DNA of 64,000 nt from Varanus komodoensis (Eukaryota; Chordata; Lepidosauria; Squamata; Varanidae). The position numbers and the translations under genes were made by a program. Within the stretch, counting starts at the first letter, position 1. Every line of letters starts with the position of its first letter. Below the pieces are notes generated by a model. The model made no database searches and was not told where the DNA came from. It worked only from the letters and a program-made list of their open reading frames with translations. Below are positions 35,261 to 46,624 of this stretch, one piece after another. The stretch is taken from contig NW_025335587.1 of NCBI RefSeq assembly GCF_004798865.1, positions 4,005,585 to 4,069,584 of the forward strand. Direction: 5' to 3'.

Positions 35261-35264
35261 GTTT

Positions 35265-35400
35265 TTAGCTGTTATTGTTTTATTTACTGTTTTCATGTCA
35301 GCTGTTGTTGCTATGTCTGCCATGTGAGCTACCCAGAGAGTGCTTGGGGTGGCATACAAATGCAATAACTAAATAAATAAGCTAAATAAATAGTTGTGGA
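35265..35400 (+). mobile_element. L2-like LINE 3' tail
   Basis: TTGTTTTATTTACTGTTTTC, then GAGCTACCCAGAGAG, CTTGGGGTGGCATACAAATG, then CAATAACTAAATAAATAAGC. The order 'spacer, GCCGCCC..GGGYGGYATAYAAAT, (AATAAA)n' is the L2-type end. It is probably a different, older subfamily from 6485. Confidence 0.55.
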
Positions 35401-35932
35401 CCACCTTGGGAACTTCAAATATTGAGAATATAGAAATAAAAAATAAAAGGCAATCCAGTAATTCCTCCATCATATTGCCACATGTCATTTTTATAGATGA
35501 TGCCTATAAATAGTGAAGCCAGGATATTCTACAGAGCCATAAATGATAGAACAGATATATTTGAATAGAAAGCATTGATCATATATTGTTTCCCCATAGC
35601 ACCCAAGATCTGCATGTAACTGATGTCCCAACCTGATAAGAACAATAGCTGCTTTAAAATGCTTATTCATTGTCCTAACTAAGTGGATCTGTTCTCTTTC
35701 AGTCCTCTGCCATAATTTAGCCTTTTTTCCAGACTTTTGTCACACTAATTGCAGTCACCTAAAATGTCTTTCAGCTCAAATCTGGCTTGCCCCATAACTG
35801 AGCTTCCTCACATTTAGGGTACTATGCTCAGACCCAAATTCAATCCATTCCACATTAGGTGCATGGTTAACTCAGCACTGGCTTAAGAAATCTCTGGGTA
35901 CCTCATTGATGGAAAGAAAACATAAACTAAAT

Positions 35933-36289
35933 CAGGGGTCCTCAAACTTTTTCTTAAGGGGGCCAGTTGACAGGTGCCAGCGGTGGGCATGGACCAGTGA
36001 GGGGGCAGAGCGCAAGTGCATGAGACGGGGATGGGAGGCGGGGCGAGGCACCGGCTTGCTCGCTGGCAAGGAGATCAAGTCCAAAACAACCTCCTCGTGA
36101 GCAAGTCGCTGCCAGGCGTGCACACAGCAAGGTGCCAGCTTGCTCATGAGGAGATTGTTTTCTCCAAGCTAGTCCAAAACTACCTCCTCGTGAGCAAGCT
36201 GCATGCCCACGCGCACACCCAGTGAGTGCAAAACCTGGGGGGGCGGGTTGGTTAAATGATCATGGCGGGCCTTAGTTTGAGGACCCATG
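35933..36289. mobile_element. hAT MITE (CAGGGGTCCTCAAACTTTTT family)
   Basis: The left end CAGGGGTCCTCAAACTTTTT and the right end complementing to CATGGGTCCTCAAACTAAGG are terminal inverted repeats. Flanks AACTAAAT (35925-35932) and AACTAGAC (36290-36297) agree at 6 of 8 positions, as expected of an old hAT target duplication. The 357-bp interior has GAGCAAG..CTCCTCGTGAGCAAG pieces repeated three times and is GC-rich relative to the intron. The open frames inside are not transposase. Confidence 0.78.
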
Positions 36290-36294
36290 AACTA

Positions 36295-39200
36295 GACTCA
36301 GAGTAATTGTTTGAGAATTAAATTGCCTTAAAGAATTTTGCACTAGCTTCTGTGTAGCAAAAGTATACAGCTCTGATGCAAAGAAAATATATTTGCTTAA
36401 TAATGTAGCATTCCATCTATTATTAATTTCAATGCCATTCCTAATATGCTTATATTGAGGTTTTGGAAATTATTCTCTCAACAGTTTAATATGCAGAACG
36501 GCTGGAGCACTTGTCATTTTTCTGCTTATACAAGTGATTTTATTTCTGGGGTTGTATTTGTCATGGCTATTTAAACACAGACCTTTTTCTTTTCTTTCCT
36601 AAGATACTTTAGGTGACTTAAATTGAAGAGGGAAAATATTAACCCTAAATTTACTTAAACAAATAAAGTCTGTTTCTCTATGACAGAGAAAAGTTTCATG
36701 AAATTTCATTTGCCATCAGAATATCTTGACTGATGAGCAGTTTTGGTCATGAAGACATCAGATAGAAAGAGCACGGCATAATGCAGGAGAGAGGATATAG
36801 GCCTCAAAGAAGAAAGGCCTTGAAAGGAAAAAAAGAAAAGAAAGAGGACACTTTGAGCAATAAGGGCTCTATTCTTTTAAAGATAAAAGCCTCTGCAGGT
36901 TTCAAAGGAAAATCTATTTCAATATAATGAAAATAGAATGTGCTTTTTGTGTCCCCCCAACCCTCGCCCTGATATCTACAATGAACAAAAGCAATTTATA
37001 CACTTAATTTATCTGCACTCTGGAAAGAATAATGGATTCTTTATAAGATAACCATACAATATTCCTTTTCTGAACAAGGAATGACTGCCAGAAACATCCA
37101 GTAACAGGAGCATGGGCAGTTGTCTTTTAGAATATCCCATCTTTTTTCCATCACCAAACTCAACATGCTGTAGATAGGGGTAACCTTGCAGGACCCAATA
37201 ATGGGGAAAATGGCTTCTCTTTACTAGGGTCCTGCAGGTTTAAGGGCCCCCAGCCTACATACATACAATAATACATTGACTTTTAAATCATACATGCAAG
37301 TTTATGTAAAGACTTTATTCCATGAGCCATTCAGGCTTTGTAAAGATTTGGTAGAGCCAATAGAAGCAGTATTAAAACAGCAAGAAATTCTGCTGGTCCA
37401 GGCTCTCCTAGGGTAGACACACAGAGAAGAAGTCTTCTTCAGGTGTTTGAAAAGTGTGCAATGTCAGACTCTGTGTGATGAGGGGGAACGAGGACAAGCA
37501 TACTAAATCCACCAACCCTCCAGCCCCATCCTTCCCTATCACACCTCATACAAAGAAGACAACTGTCTGCATAAGGGAGCCATCTCGATCTGTGGATGCT
37601 CTCCTCACAATTCAGAGCCCTTGCAAAATCAGGATTCAGGGTGACTTCCTCTCAGGAAAATGTGCCTTTAAATGCAGCCTTAGACTTCTTCCTTATAAGG
37701 ATTCAAATATATAAAACAAGCAAAAGCATGTAAGAAATTAAGCATTTAATCAAATTAAATGTTTCTTTCCAATAAAACAAAGGGGGATATGGAGTCAGGG
37801 AGATGTGAAGATGGGGCTGCATTTTCAACTTAACATGTGATCACATTAATTAGCCAAAAAAAGCATAATAAGCAAATTAGGCCACTCAAACTTGTAGAAC
37901 TGGAATCTGGCACTCTTACATACTGTCATGCTTGGCTAATGTCATATTCTAGGCAGCTAGAAAGATACCAACCAACCTGCTGATTTTTCAGAGCAAACCA
38001 GAGAATGTTTAAGGAGATGAGGACAGTTGTTGAAAGTCTGTAATGGGCTGAGAAATGAGCTTTGAATTTGTTCACAGGCAAGTCTCCAATTCAGGTAATT
38101 CTAGCATTACTTAGCTTAGAAGACTTTGATGTGTCATACACCATTTAGTCTACGCTCTAGGAGAGCCATCCCTAATTTGGTGTTCACCAGGTGTACTGGA
38201 CTACAACTCCCAGTAGCCCTCAGTGAACTATGGTCCAATTCCCTTTCAGTTCACTTTGTAGAAACTGAGGAAATGTCCAGTTGTACTATGGCCAGTTTTT
38301 TAGTCCAAATGCCAATTTCTCCAATGTGGTAAAAGTGACCAACCTGTCAACAAACTGTTCTTCATTAAACACTTGTATTCCTGTCACTGAACAAGACCTG
38401 GAACAGTACCTAATGCATCAAGTAATGCATTTCAAAACTGAAATATACTTTTAGGCTGCTTAGCTTCATCTTCTCTCATTGTTTATAGTCTTCACGCTAA
38501 AACCTCCTGCCCTCTTTCTTCTTAACTTTGTGCAAATACTAAAGGGCCTTACAGAAAACAATTAAAACTGAAGAAATTTAGGGTAGATATGTCTGGATGC
38601 TTGAGTTTTGCTTCCTAAAGTCTAAGCATTAACATTGCGCTGGGAGGCTGATGTCCCTTTGCTCTGTCTTATACATGTGAAAGGGCTTTGATCTTTAGAA
38701 AGAAATTATCTGTATGCTCCTCTATCAGAATTAATGGGGGGGAGGGATTAGTGGTAGCTTTTTCTTGCTGCACTTTGAACATCAGTAGAGTTGTGTTGTA
38801 CTTTCTTAAGAATTGGATTCAGATAGTCAAACGTAGCAATCATTCTGAACTCACTACACAGATCTAAGATGTGACCACCTAAAAATTATAGTTGAAAATT
38901 ACAGATGTTAGCTTCATAAACCTAAGCCACATTTGTTTTCAAAACTATGTTACTTGAATACAGCACACAGTTCAGAACTACACTTGACTCCTTAATATAG
39001 AGCGGATATCTGTATTCTTCCGGGTATCTGCGTCAGCGTATTTTATTTCTAAGGATACCAGTCTGCCTGCGTTCTGTATCAGTTTGAAAGTACCAGTCCA
39101 CAACTGGGGGAAGATCAATTCTAATTTCCACTCAGCCATTAAGCTCAGTGGGACATTTGAGCCAGCCTCCGTCAGACTACGTTTCCCCACTTGGCTATTG

Positions 39201-39840
39201 TGAAGATGAAATAGGAAATTTGAAACATGTAACCTGTCCTGTTCAACTTGGAGGAACAGCAGGATACAACCAGGCAATAACAGTACTTTCCCTTATTGTT
39301 CATATGCCACCATTTTTTTCAGTGAGCCCTCATGCTTATTCACAATCAGCCTGATAAAGCACCAGATGATACTGCCCTGTCTTCTGTATGCCAAATTATT
39401 TTCCTAATTCACCTACAGTACAGAACAGAGGGCCTTTTAGAACTCATTCAGTCAGGATCCAGCATGAAGAAGAAATGAAGCTGATGAGCCAGGACCAGAT
39501 GTGAAGGTGATGAGCAGAATGGCACCTTTTATTCGGTGATTCAGAAATCCTGCTAGCATTACTCTGTCTCCATATCAGAACAGAGCTAACTCAATGGAAA
39601 ATTCAAGCACCTCATTTATTTGTATAACTTTCTCTCATTTCTCTGCAAATTCTACTTTGTCCAGAGAGTAGAGCATTAATGGCTAGTTAGTGCCTTAATG
39701 GCTCAGACACAATCACTGCACATGCCTGTTAAATTCCTTGGATAAACAGGAGATGGGAGGTGTTTGTTTCACATTTATATTACAGTTTGAGTCTTTTTAA
39801 CTATAAGTGTATTGAGGAGTACATAATAGAAAACAGTATG
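36295..39840. other. Intron, mostly unrecognised
   Basis: Contains a short inverted repeat at 37191-37241 (TTGCAGGACCC / GGGTCCTGCAGG) and a MITE copy at 38177-38245. Otherwise no gene or element recognised. Confidence 0.4.
38177..38245. mobile_element. Palindromic MITE fragment ('ACTACAACTCCCA' family)
   Basis: TTTGGTGTTCACCAGGTGTA then CTGGACTACAACTCCCAGTA match the left half of the squamate repeat also seen at 25469 and 52529. The right arm is missing or too worn. Confidence 0.55.
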
Positions 39841-39842
39841 AT

Positions 39843-40112
39843 AATGCGTTCCCCAGAGAGGTCAGCCTGGCGCTGTCGTTATTTGTTTTTCGGCGCCAGG
39901 CGAAGACCTTTTTATTTAAGCATCATTTTAATTGTTAACAGTATTTGCTTATTTTATCTGGCCAGGGTGACTTCTTTTATATTGTTATTTATTTTATATT
40001 GTTATTTTTATATTGTTATTACTGTAATTTTCTTCATATTGTGAGCTGCCCCGAGGCTTCGGCGAATGGGGCGGCATATAAATGTCTTAATAAATATATA
40101 AATAAATAAATT
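39843..40112 (+). mobile_element. L2 LINE 3' end
   Basis: This copy is oriented left to right. AATGCGTTCCCCAGAGAGGT matches the end of the ORF2 of the L2 at 6485-8325, as do TTATTTGTTTTTCGGCGCC and AGGCGAAGACCTTTTTATTT. The 3' UTR has TTATATTG units, the hairpin at 40045-40075, ATATAAATGTCTTAATAAAT and an (AAAT)n tail. Same subfamily as the 6485 and 23531 copies. Confidence 0.85.
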
Positions 40113-40359
40113 AGCAAATTTTGTTAAAATGTTATAAAAATAATATAAAATTTCTGATAATCTGCACCAAGCATCCAGAGTCCCCAGGACAGGTAGTGGC
40201 CCAGTGTAGCCTGGTGTTGTGGGGTGCAAGTGTACCGCCAAGTCCAAAGTTCACATCCAAATCAGTGTGTCTCAAAGCAACAATGAGCAAAAATAGTCTT
40301 TATTCATCTGAAATCAGTAATGTGGAGGAGAACATTTTCTGGAAATGTTTCCATTTCAT

Positions 40360-40422
40360 GTTCTCTAATAACAGTGAATAGTTCTCTAATAACTGTTATT
40401 AGTTCTCTAATAACAGTGAATG
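40360..40422. repeat. 21-bp tandem repeat, three units
   Basis: Three units beginning GTTCTCTAATAAC lie head to tail at 40360, 40381 and 40402. Units 1 and 3 differ only at the last base. Unit 2 differs in its second half and contains the palindrome AATAACTGTTATT. Confidence 0.9.
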
Positions 40423-40424
40423 CA

Positions 40425-41455
40425 TACTAACTACAAGTACAGTATTAGGTTAAGCATGGTAGTTGTACTTAATATATCTCAGGTGATTAATCCTAGTAAA
40501 TATGTGAGATTACATATGCTACTAAAATACACATCTCACTGTGAAGTAGAAGTAAATAGTGACAGTTAAATGGAAAGTGCCCCTACAAACCTCAGAAGAA
40601 AGCTGATCTCTGTTGAACAGATGAGTAGCTGTCAACATATCATGCATAATTCTTTCAGTGATGAAAATATATTAGTATGTCAACACATTTCAGTACCTTT
40701 GCTTCCCCTCTCCCTTAAATTTAAACTATGAAAAAGAAGCATACACTGTAAGGCTTTAATTAAAGAAGTCTTTAATTTTTTGGCAGAGTTTTAATAAAAA
40801 TGTTTAAATAATGTAACATTTAAATCAAGAGCTTTGTTTGTCATCCATCACGTATTTCAGATCATATACCTGTAGTTGTGGGAAATACCTTCCTATACAA
40901 ATTAGTTGAATAAGCATTCAAAATTTCCCAAAAAATCCATACTGTCACTGTCTGAAAATATACAGCTCTTAAAAACAAAGAGTTGTTGGCAGGGGAGGGG
41001 GGCATTGCTTTCTCATAATGAGCCAAAAGGAAAATTTCCTTCTTTGTCTGCTGGCAGCTTTAAAGAAATGTATTTTACAAACAAGTTCCATAAGAAAAGC
41101 AAACAATTTGCAAAAGAGGGAAGGAGGAAGGAGGGAGCCAGTGAGGGCAGAAGACCACAAGAGCAGCATGAAAAGGAAGGAAAACCTTCAGATTCACAGC
41201 ATGAAAAGTGACTCAGAAACTTACTCAGAAGTTTAGAAGCAGGAGGAAGGATTATTTAGAGGTTTTATTAACACTAATGGCTTGTACTTTAGGCTTATTT
41301 CCCAGAGGCCCTGGCATTCTGAATACTGAGAGAGAACAGCAGGAAGAACAGTATTAGCTCCTACAAATAGAACCTGAAAGTGCACATCCTAAAAAAAGGG
41401 AGAAAGGATTTCGAAATAATTTATTTATAAATGATATAAATATTTATATTAATAT
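40425..41455. other. Intron, nothing recognised
   Basis: AT-rich with an A/G-rich stretch near 41100-41190. The overlapping frames there are composition artefacts. No gene recognised. Confidence 0.4.
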
Positions 41456-41459
41456 ATTT

Positions 41460-41700
41460 AATTTATTCATTAGATATCCCTCCTTTTCCCTTTTAAATAA
41501 CTCAAAGTGGCAGGCATCATTCTTTTCCTCCTGCTCGCAATCTTATCTCTTCAAGAACAACCCTGTGAGGTAGGTTGGGCTGAGAGTCTGTGACTGGCCC
41601 AGTGTCACCCAGTTGGCTCCATGGCTGAGTGGGGGACTAGAACCCAGATTGCCTGAGTCCTAGTCCTGCACTCTTAATCATTGCACCACATGGACTCTCT
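41460..41700 (-). mobile_element. tRNA-derived squamate SINE
   Basis: Read on the minus strand, the head is AGAGTCCATGTGGTGCAATG with ATTAAGAGTGCAGGAC (A box) and a B box TGGGTTCTAGTCCCCC. The body follows: AGCCATGGAGCCAACTGGGT, CAGTCACAGACTCTCAGCCC, AACCTACCTCACAGGGTTGT. The tail region is GCCACTTTGAGTTATT..GGAGGGATATCTAATGAATA. Well preserved; same family as 24315 and 6015. Confidence 0.85.
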
Positions 41701-41704
41701 GTAT

Positions 41705-43035
41705 GGTTAAATTAATCACTGTGACTTCCGGCTTACTTGCAGAACAGCTGCCTTTCTTCTTTTTCAGATGCAGGGAGCTACAAAATATCATGCAGAGGGT
41801 ACCTGGATTACTAAAGGAGACAGTATTTTCTCTTTCTCCCTTTTCCTTATTTCTATCGCATCTTGCTACTTAAGTGCTTAAGGTGGCTGCTGCAGTGATT
41901 CCGAGGACAAAGTCAGGCCTTCCTAGAGAAAAACGGACAGTTACTAAGTAGGGACATAAGGTGGAGTTTAACACAGTCTCCAGAAGCTACATAGCCAAGT
42001 TTGAAGAATAAGCATTCTTTCCACTTCACCCTTGTTTTGCTCTTCTTGTGTAGTTTCCCCACTGTTTTGTATTGTAATTTTTTTTGGGAGGAACCACTCT
42101 CATGTGCTACTACATAACTGTATCAAGTGCCAAATGCAGCAACAGCTTGTCAAGCATCCTGGGATTCAGGGCCAGAGCCAAGTACCTAAGGAGTAATATT
42201 TGGCAGATCAAGGAGTGGAGTTGAAGTAGGGTAGGAATGAAGTATAGAGACATTTGCTGGGAAGAGACACAGACATACAGGTTCTGTTTGGTAGCTCAAT
42301 GGAAGAAGCTGAAAGCCATGGGATCAGACAAGACAGAAACACTCTCAAGTCAAGTGGACAACAACCTGCCCACCCCTCGACTTGATTCTAGCCCCTCACT
42401 CTGAGATGCTGCTCCTTCCCAGCCTGGAAATCCTAGTAGGGTCATAGCTCAACCTATAAAACTTTAAAAAGCTACTCCAATTACACTAATAAGTCTCTAA
42501 AATATATTCTTCCTTATCCATTTTCTAGTTTAAAAGTGCTTTATACAAAACATTCCAGTTTCTACAGAACATCCAGAGGCTGCTGTAAGACAAAATAAGT
42601 ATGTTTAGATAATATGAAATTTAAATGCTTCCCATAGAAGTGCTTATCATTGAAAGTACATAAACAGATACTAAATAACCAAAAATGGGAGGAAAAGAAT
42701 AGCAGATACTGTTTTTTTAATCTGCATTCTCTTCAAAAGTACAATTTAATAGCAAGAAATGAAGTTAAAAATAATAATAAGGCAATGTATGGCAGAAAAA
42801 CACAGGTTAATCTTTTTTCTGAAGCAGAATCTTCCATTATAATAGAGCAGTTACATGGTAATACAGCGTAATTGTCATTGCTACTGCATGGTGTCTCTAG
42901 ACATCATACAAAGAATGTCTTCATAAAATGTGGATTTCCCCAGCAAGGTAAATGAGTTCTACAGGAACTACAGTTAACTCCATAGGCTTCAACACATATG
43001 TGCCACACAGCTGAAGACAGAGGCAGACATTTTTT
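41705..43035. other. Intron, nothing recognised
   Basis: No gene or clear element seen. Short frames lack motifs. Confidence 0.4.
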
Positions 43036-43039
43036 ATTT

Positions 43040-43165
43040 TTATTAATGTGTAGTTGTTTTGGTTTTTGTAATGGTTTTTAATTGTTTGATTGTGGGCCGC
43101 CTAGAGATGCCATGGCACAATAGGTGACATATAAATGCTTTAATTGATAAATAATAAATAAAATT
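43040..43165 (+). mobile_element. L2-like LINE 3' tail
   Basis: TTTTGTAATGGTTTTTAATT, then TGTGGGCCGCCTAGAGATGC, CATGGCACAATAGGTGACAT, ATAAATGCTTTAATTGATAA and ATAATAAATAAA. L2-type tail of a subfamily different from that at 6485. No ORF left. Confidence 0.6.
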
Positions 43166-43369
43166 ATGTAAACACATCTAGAGAGCCATGTGGCTATGAG
43201 ACAGTATACAAAAGTGCAAAATAAATAAATAAAATGATGATGGTTATGCCTTGTTATATGCCACTTTTTGTCTATATAAACTTGGACGCACTGCTTCTTG
43301 TGTCCACAAATTTATTTTTGTCATTTACATAACTTATATTCTTTTGGTACCAGGTTAAGTCTCCCCTTT

Positions 43370-43582
43370 TCTCTAAGGCATTCAATGACTTATTGGGGGC
43401 TTTTTATACTGGTCTAGCTTTATTCATAAAAAGACTTTTAGTTGCACAAAGTATTGCCTCTGCTTTAAATTTTGCATACTGAAATTTTAGTTTGCATTTG
43501 TATTATGATTTGTGTGTTTATGAATTGTGGTGAACTGCTCAGAGAGCAGTTTTTGGGCAGTAGAGAAATGAAATAAATGACT
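43370..43582 (+). mobile_element. Possible L2-like LINE 3' end, worn
   Basis: TCTCTAAGGCATTCAATGAC is followed by TTTTTATACTGGTCTAGC, GTGAACTGCTCAGAGAGC, TTTTTGGGCAGTAGAGAAAT and GAAATAAATGA. The 'AACYGCYCWGAGAG..GGGCRGTA..AAATAAATAA' order suggests an L2-type tail. Weak. Confidence 0.42.
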
Positions 43583-43584
43583 CT

Positions 43585-45980
43585 ATTGCTTCCTCAAAAT
43601 GCTCCTAGTGATTTACCACTGCTATAAACAACATTTGATATATATAAAAAACAAATATAAAATATCAGTTCACCACTAACGTTCAGGTAATTTCTAAAAA
43701 AAAAAAGTTGAAACCAAAATAGCAGCACATCTCTATACAAATAACAGCAGCAAAAATTGTATTCTGAAGTAGTTTCTAAGGACTACTAGCACTCATAAGC
43801 ACTAAAATCATAGTAAAAGTTTTTGGATTTCACTTTAGGATTTCTTCTAAAGTTTAGAACAACAGGCATAATAGAAGAAAAGGCAATTCTGTTCTCTCTT
43901 TACTAGGAGATAACTTTTTTGAAAGTATGCTTAATATAAAGCCACAGTCAGTACTTTTTTTCTGGGGAAATTTCTATTTTCTTTAAGGGAGAACTAACTG
44001 TAACTTTTTCAGAGTTTGACTATACTAATCGAAGTACATTAGCAAATGGTTTTTAATATGGTTATTAAAATGCTGAATGGACCACACTCTAAATTAAGAC
44101 TGACCTAAATGTAATGAAAGCACCCCTCACTCTCAAGGCTTGACTCTTTCCAGGACCTGGTGGGAAAATGTTGAGTACAGAACCAGCCATATTGCTGTGC
44201 TAAGCTCCAGAAAATGGTATGCCTATCTCGACCAGTCTGAAAGGTATTATGGCTTACAGTGGATTTTAATTTAGTTTAATGTCACCAAAATACACGTAAC
44301 AACAGACACATACTCTCATGGTCAAGAGACTCTTCTGTCTACCAAATCATAAGCAATTAGACATACTGCCAGCTCTACAGATCATATTGTATTGTGGTCA
44401 AAAGATCTAGTCTTTGAACATTCTTGCATTCATGGAAGTATTTGGATCAGAATTACTATCCTGAAAGCTATTCAATTGGTACATGTGACCTTTACCTCTA
44501 CCGATCAATAGAATATATTCATTTGTGACTTAACTTTGATAAAGAATGAAGAAAATTCAAAAATCAATTCAATTTCAATAAGAACCAAAGCTGTGGATTG
44601 ACATAAGAGCAGTTTTACAAAGAACTAGTCAATCAAAAACATATGATTGATCAATATGGTATTTGGCTTGTGAAGTTGGAATCAATATATACAGCAGTTT
44701 TAAATGCAGAGGAAATTGGTTAATAGCTAACAAAGAAAGAGATCATTCTTCATCATGCGCAGATTCATTGCTGGCATGTGGTTCAATACCCATCAGGTAT
44801 TACAGTCTTGTTCCCCATCCTTGTTCTCCATCCCCCATGTGTACTGATATGGGTATGAGCACAAGTACTCTGCCAAGCCACTGCAGGAAATTATTATTTG
44901 CATTTCCACCCTTGTTGAAGGAGCTCAAAGAAGCATATATGGTTTTCTCTGCCCTCATTGATCTTCACAACAGGTCATGCTGAGAGATAATAAATGGCTC
45001 AAGTCACTCAGTGAGCTCCCCAGTTCTAGTTTAGAACTCTAATTATGACATCACACTGGCTTCTACCCAAGCCTTCTATACTTCCACCAACCCCTGGTTC
45101 CTCCTTAAAGTCAAGAAACATGGAAGTTCAAGTGGAAACTTTCCATTCTGTATACCAGTCAAGCACAATGAATATCTGTGCATATGCATCATAGGGATAT
45201 GGGGCTGGGGAGAGGACTGTATGATGGAAACTCCTCCATATGCAGGAACTGTGCCATGTGCTATCATTTGTTGTAAGGCTGCCATGATGAAAATATGGTC
45301 AAAACATATAATTTTAAAAGTTCCACCTTTGATTCACTCAGTAAAACTTTTCAATATTGTGCAGAAATTCAAATGGACTGCCTTCTAGCTATCAAATTAA
45401 TTAGGACAACAATAGATCAACAATCACTTATGACAAACATCAGGAAGAACTAACAGCAAGCACATTTAATTTGTTCCATAAAGACTGGTAATATCAAAAC
45501 AGAATGTGAACACACATGCCCAAGCTAAAATGGAGGAAGATACAGTGCAGAAATGATCGCCAATAATATACATAAGCACAGCTAAATCAAAGGAAAACAC
45601 TTCCAATATAAGTACATTAAAACTATCTATCAAAACTGTAGAAAACATTTTGTAAACTCTATATAAACAATCAGGACTCAAATCTCTCAAATCTCTTTAT
45701 TTTTATGAAAAAATAAAATCATAAGATAATCAAGTTCATCCAAGCTTTGCACACCTAGGTGGCTGAGCTCCCTCTTTTAGAAAAATGCAAATGTCAATCT
45801 TCCAGTTTCTACAGTAATTTTACATAGACTTTGTAAACAATAACACTAAATGTTGTAATGTTTGGGTTAAAGATGACAGCATTTTAGTTAGTAATCTCCT
45901 CTAAGCCAGTTAAATATTTGAGTAATATTGTGTGTCAGGATTAAAGCACACTTGGGAAATGTATACTACATAAGTAGATC
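43585..45980. other. Intron with a worn SINE piece
   Basis: 44885-45035 (TTTGCATTTCCACCC, AGCTCAAAGAAGCATATATG, CACAACAGGTCATGCTGAGA, GAGCTCCCCAGTTCTAG) looks like the reversed 3' half of the SINE at 41460. Nothing else recognised. Confidence 0.4.
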
Positions 45981-45981
45981 C

Positions 45982-46619
45982 TGTTGGGAAAATTTGGGTA
46001 AATCCTGTCTGAAAAGCATTACTTCTGTGTGCTTTTGCGTTGTGGGATCAAATCCTGTCTTCCTTCTCAAAACCAAGCTAAGTCACTGTTTAAAATGGCA
46101 TTGGAATTCAGTTTACCAGGAAGTATCTTCCTAGCCCAGAGGGCTTCATGTGCCCTGGTCATTCAGAATGTCTAGAGTCTAGATAAGGGTCTGAGCTTAT
46201 CATGAATAGTTTCTCAGTAACTTGAATTTACATGTCTAAGCAGACCTGGAGATGGGTTCAAGTTACTCAACTAAAGTGTCAATACACTGCAATCAGAAAT
46301 ATTGTAATTTTATTGTCTCTGTATGATTGACTGACATTCCTTTATCTGTTCTGTATGTGATGGCCTCAGAATCTTATTGTAATGTCTGCATTCTGTCATC
46401 AATTGCCCTGTACCTGTGTACCTATAAAATACCCTGCAATGGTATTGAAGCTTTGCAGCAGAGTTTATCTCTCCCTGCCCGGTAATGCATTATCGTGAGT
46501 ACGGACCTGCGGGGAACCTGGGTAATACAATAAAGCCTCAGATGGTCTGGACCCTTGATCTTTCCCACGAACCCAAGTTTTATTTCCTCTTCTCAAATTG
46601 AGATTCCAGGATTCTGACA
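45982..46619 (+). mobile_element. Solo LTR of an endogenous-retrovirus-like family, copy 1
   Basis: Begins TGTTGGGAAAATTTGGG and ends GGATTCTGACA (TG..CA), 638 bp. It contains an AATAAAG polyadenylation signal near 46529 and a downstream R/U5-like part (CTTGATCTTTCCCACGAACC). Bordering 4-mers are ATCC and ATCT, an imperfect 4-bp target duplication. No internal region adjoins it, so it is a solo LTR. It is alignable with 49504-50211 across its length, and both are diverged, so it is old. A 4-bp duplication points towards a class I (gamma-like) element, but LTR features alone cannot settle the family. Confidence 0.72.
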
Positions 46620-46624
46620 ATCTA

